22,816 nt of DNA from CAYMWF01 sp964394085 [NCBI: uncultured Gemmatimonadota bacterium] (lineage in GTDB: Bacteria; GCA-2686955; CAYMWF01). The notes beneath the pieces are model-generated. The model did not search any database, had not been told where the DNA came from, and saw only the letters and a program-made list of their open reading frames with translations. The position numbers were made by a program, and so were the translations under genes. The stretch is taken from assembly GCA_964394085.1 (NCBI GenBank), contig CAYMWF010000076.1, positions 1 to 22,816 on the forward strand, read 5' to 3'. This document shows, in pieces, positions 22,774 to 22,816 of the stretch (positions are counted from its first letter, which is position 1; every line of letters starts with the position of its first letter).

Positions 22774-22816
22774 TCCACCTTATGGTGGAATAAGTGATAA
22801 GGTGGAATAAGTGATA
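22774..22816. repeat. 17-bp tandem repeat with inverted copy at the window edge
   Basis: GGTGGAATAAGTGATA occurs at 22784-22799 and again at 22801-22816, separated by one A, so the period is 17 bp. The array is cut off by the window end and may continue. TCCACCTTAT (22774-22783) is the exact inverted complement of ATAAGGTGGA (22798-22807), so the block can also fold back on itself. Confidence 0.8.

Larger units (their letters stand above)
22287..22816. other. Long non-coding stretch at the window end, repeat-rich
   Basis: No credible gene lies in these 530 bp; the longest plus-strand frame (22449-22793) runs through a palindrome and direct repeats and has no protein-like character. The left part is the upstream region of the C25 protease. 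The right part holds 20-bp direct repeats, a perfect palindrome and a 17-bp tandem repeat, which gives it the look of a mobile-element margin or intergenic repeat region. Confidence 0.6.

Noticed and set aside
22449-22793. 114-codon plus-strand frame at the right edge
   Set aside because: It reads through direct repeats and the palindrome, and the translation has no protein-like domain or signal.

Overview
The window reads as chromosomal DNA from an uncultivated, probably Gram-negative bacterium. Most genes are GC-rich and the exported proteins carry classical Sec signal peptides. A right-handed beta-helix protein, a gingipain-type C25 protease, a B12-binding radical SAM enzyme and many glycan enzymes together recall candidate phyla of the FCB/PVC type. 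This placement is an inference from gene content; no rRNA or tRNA gene is visible to anchor it. Shine-Dalgarno (SD) sites and sigma70-like promoters can be read in several places, and four genes appear to start with TTG.

Layout, left to right. Positions 1-483 hold no intact gene but carry what looks like the decayed 3' end of a minus-strand gene. A solitary AAA ATPase/DUF4143 protein (484-1638, minus) has a strong promoter so close to its ATG that the mRNA may be leaderless. An exported beta-helix protein (minus) follows, with its own promoter and a probable frameshift near its C-terminus. Next comes a minus-strand operon for mannose-containing glycans. In transcription order it is a GH130 mannoside phosphorylase, an exported CBM9-like/GH99 endo-mannosidase-like protein, an SSS-family Na+ symporter and a GH38 alpha-mannosidase. 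The first three genes overlap end to start. A 28-bp tandem repeat array separates the symporter from the GH38 gene.

Upstream of that operon, and in the same orientation, sit a methyltransferase and a B12-binding radical SAM gene. Both are clearly AT-richer than their surroundings and look acquired. A YfhO-like membrane protein diverges to the right. It converges, four bases apart, on a minus-strand unit made of a GT2 glycosyltransferase, a SPASM-like radical SAM protein and a GT4 glycosyltransferase. A hairpin terminator separates this unit from a large secreted C25 protease. The last 530 bp hold no credible gene. They carry a perfect 18-bp-arm palindrome, short direct repeats and a 17-bp tandem repeat running into the window edge.

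How the genes may work together. GH99 would cut alpha-mannan or high-mannose N-glycan outside the cytoplasm, the symporter could import products, and GH38 and GH130 would finish them by hydrolysis and phosphorolysis. The secreted protease could expose glycoproteins, although nothing links it transcriptionally. The GT2/radical SAM/GT4/YfhO/B12-radical SAM/methyltransferase genes look like the synthesis or decoration of a surface glycan or lipid. No precursor peptide is visible, so a peptide-modification pathway is not supported.
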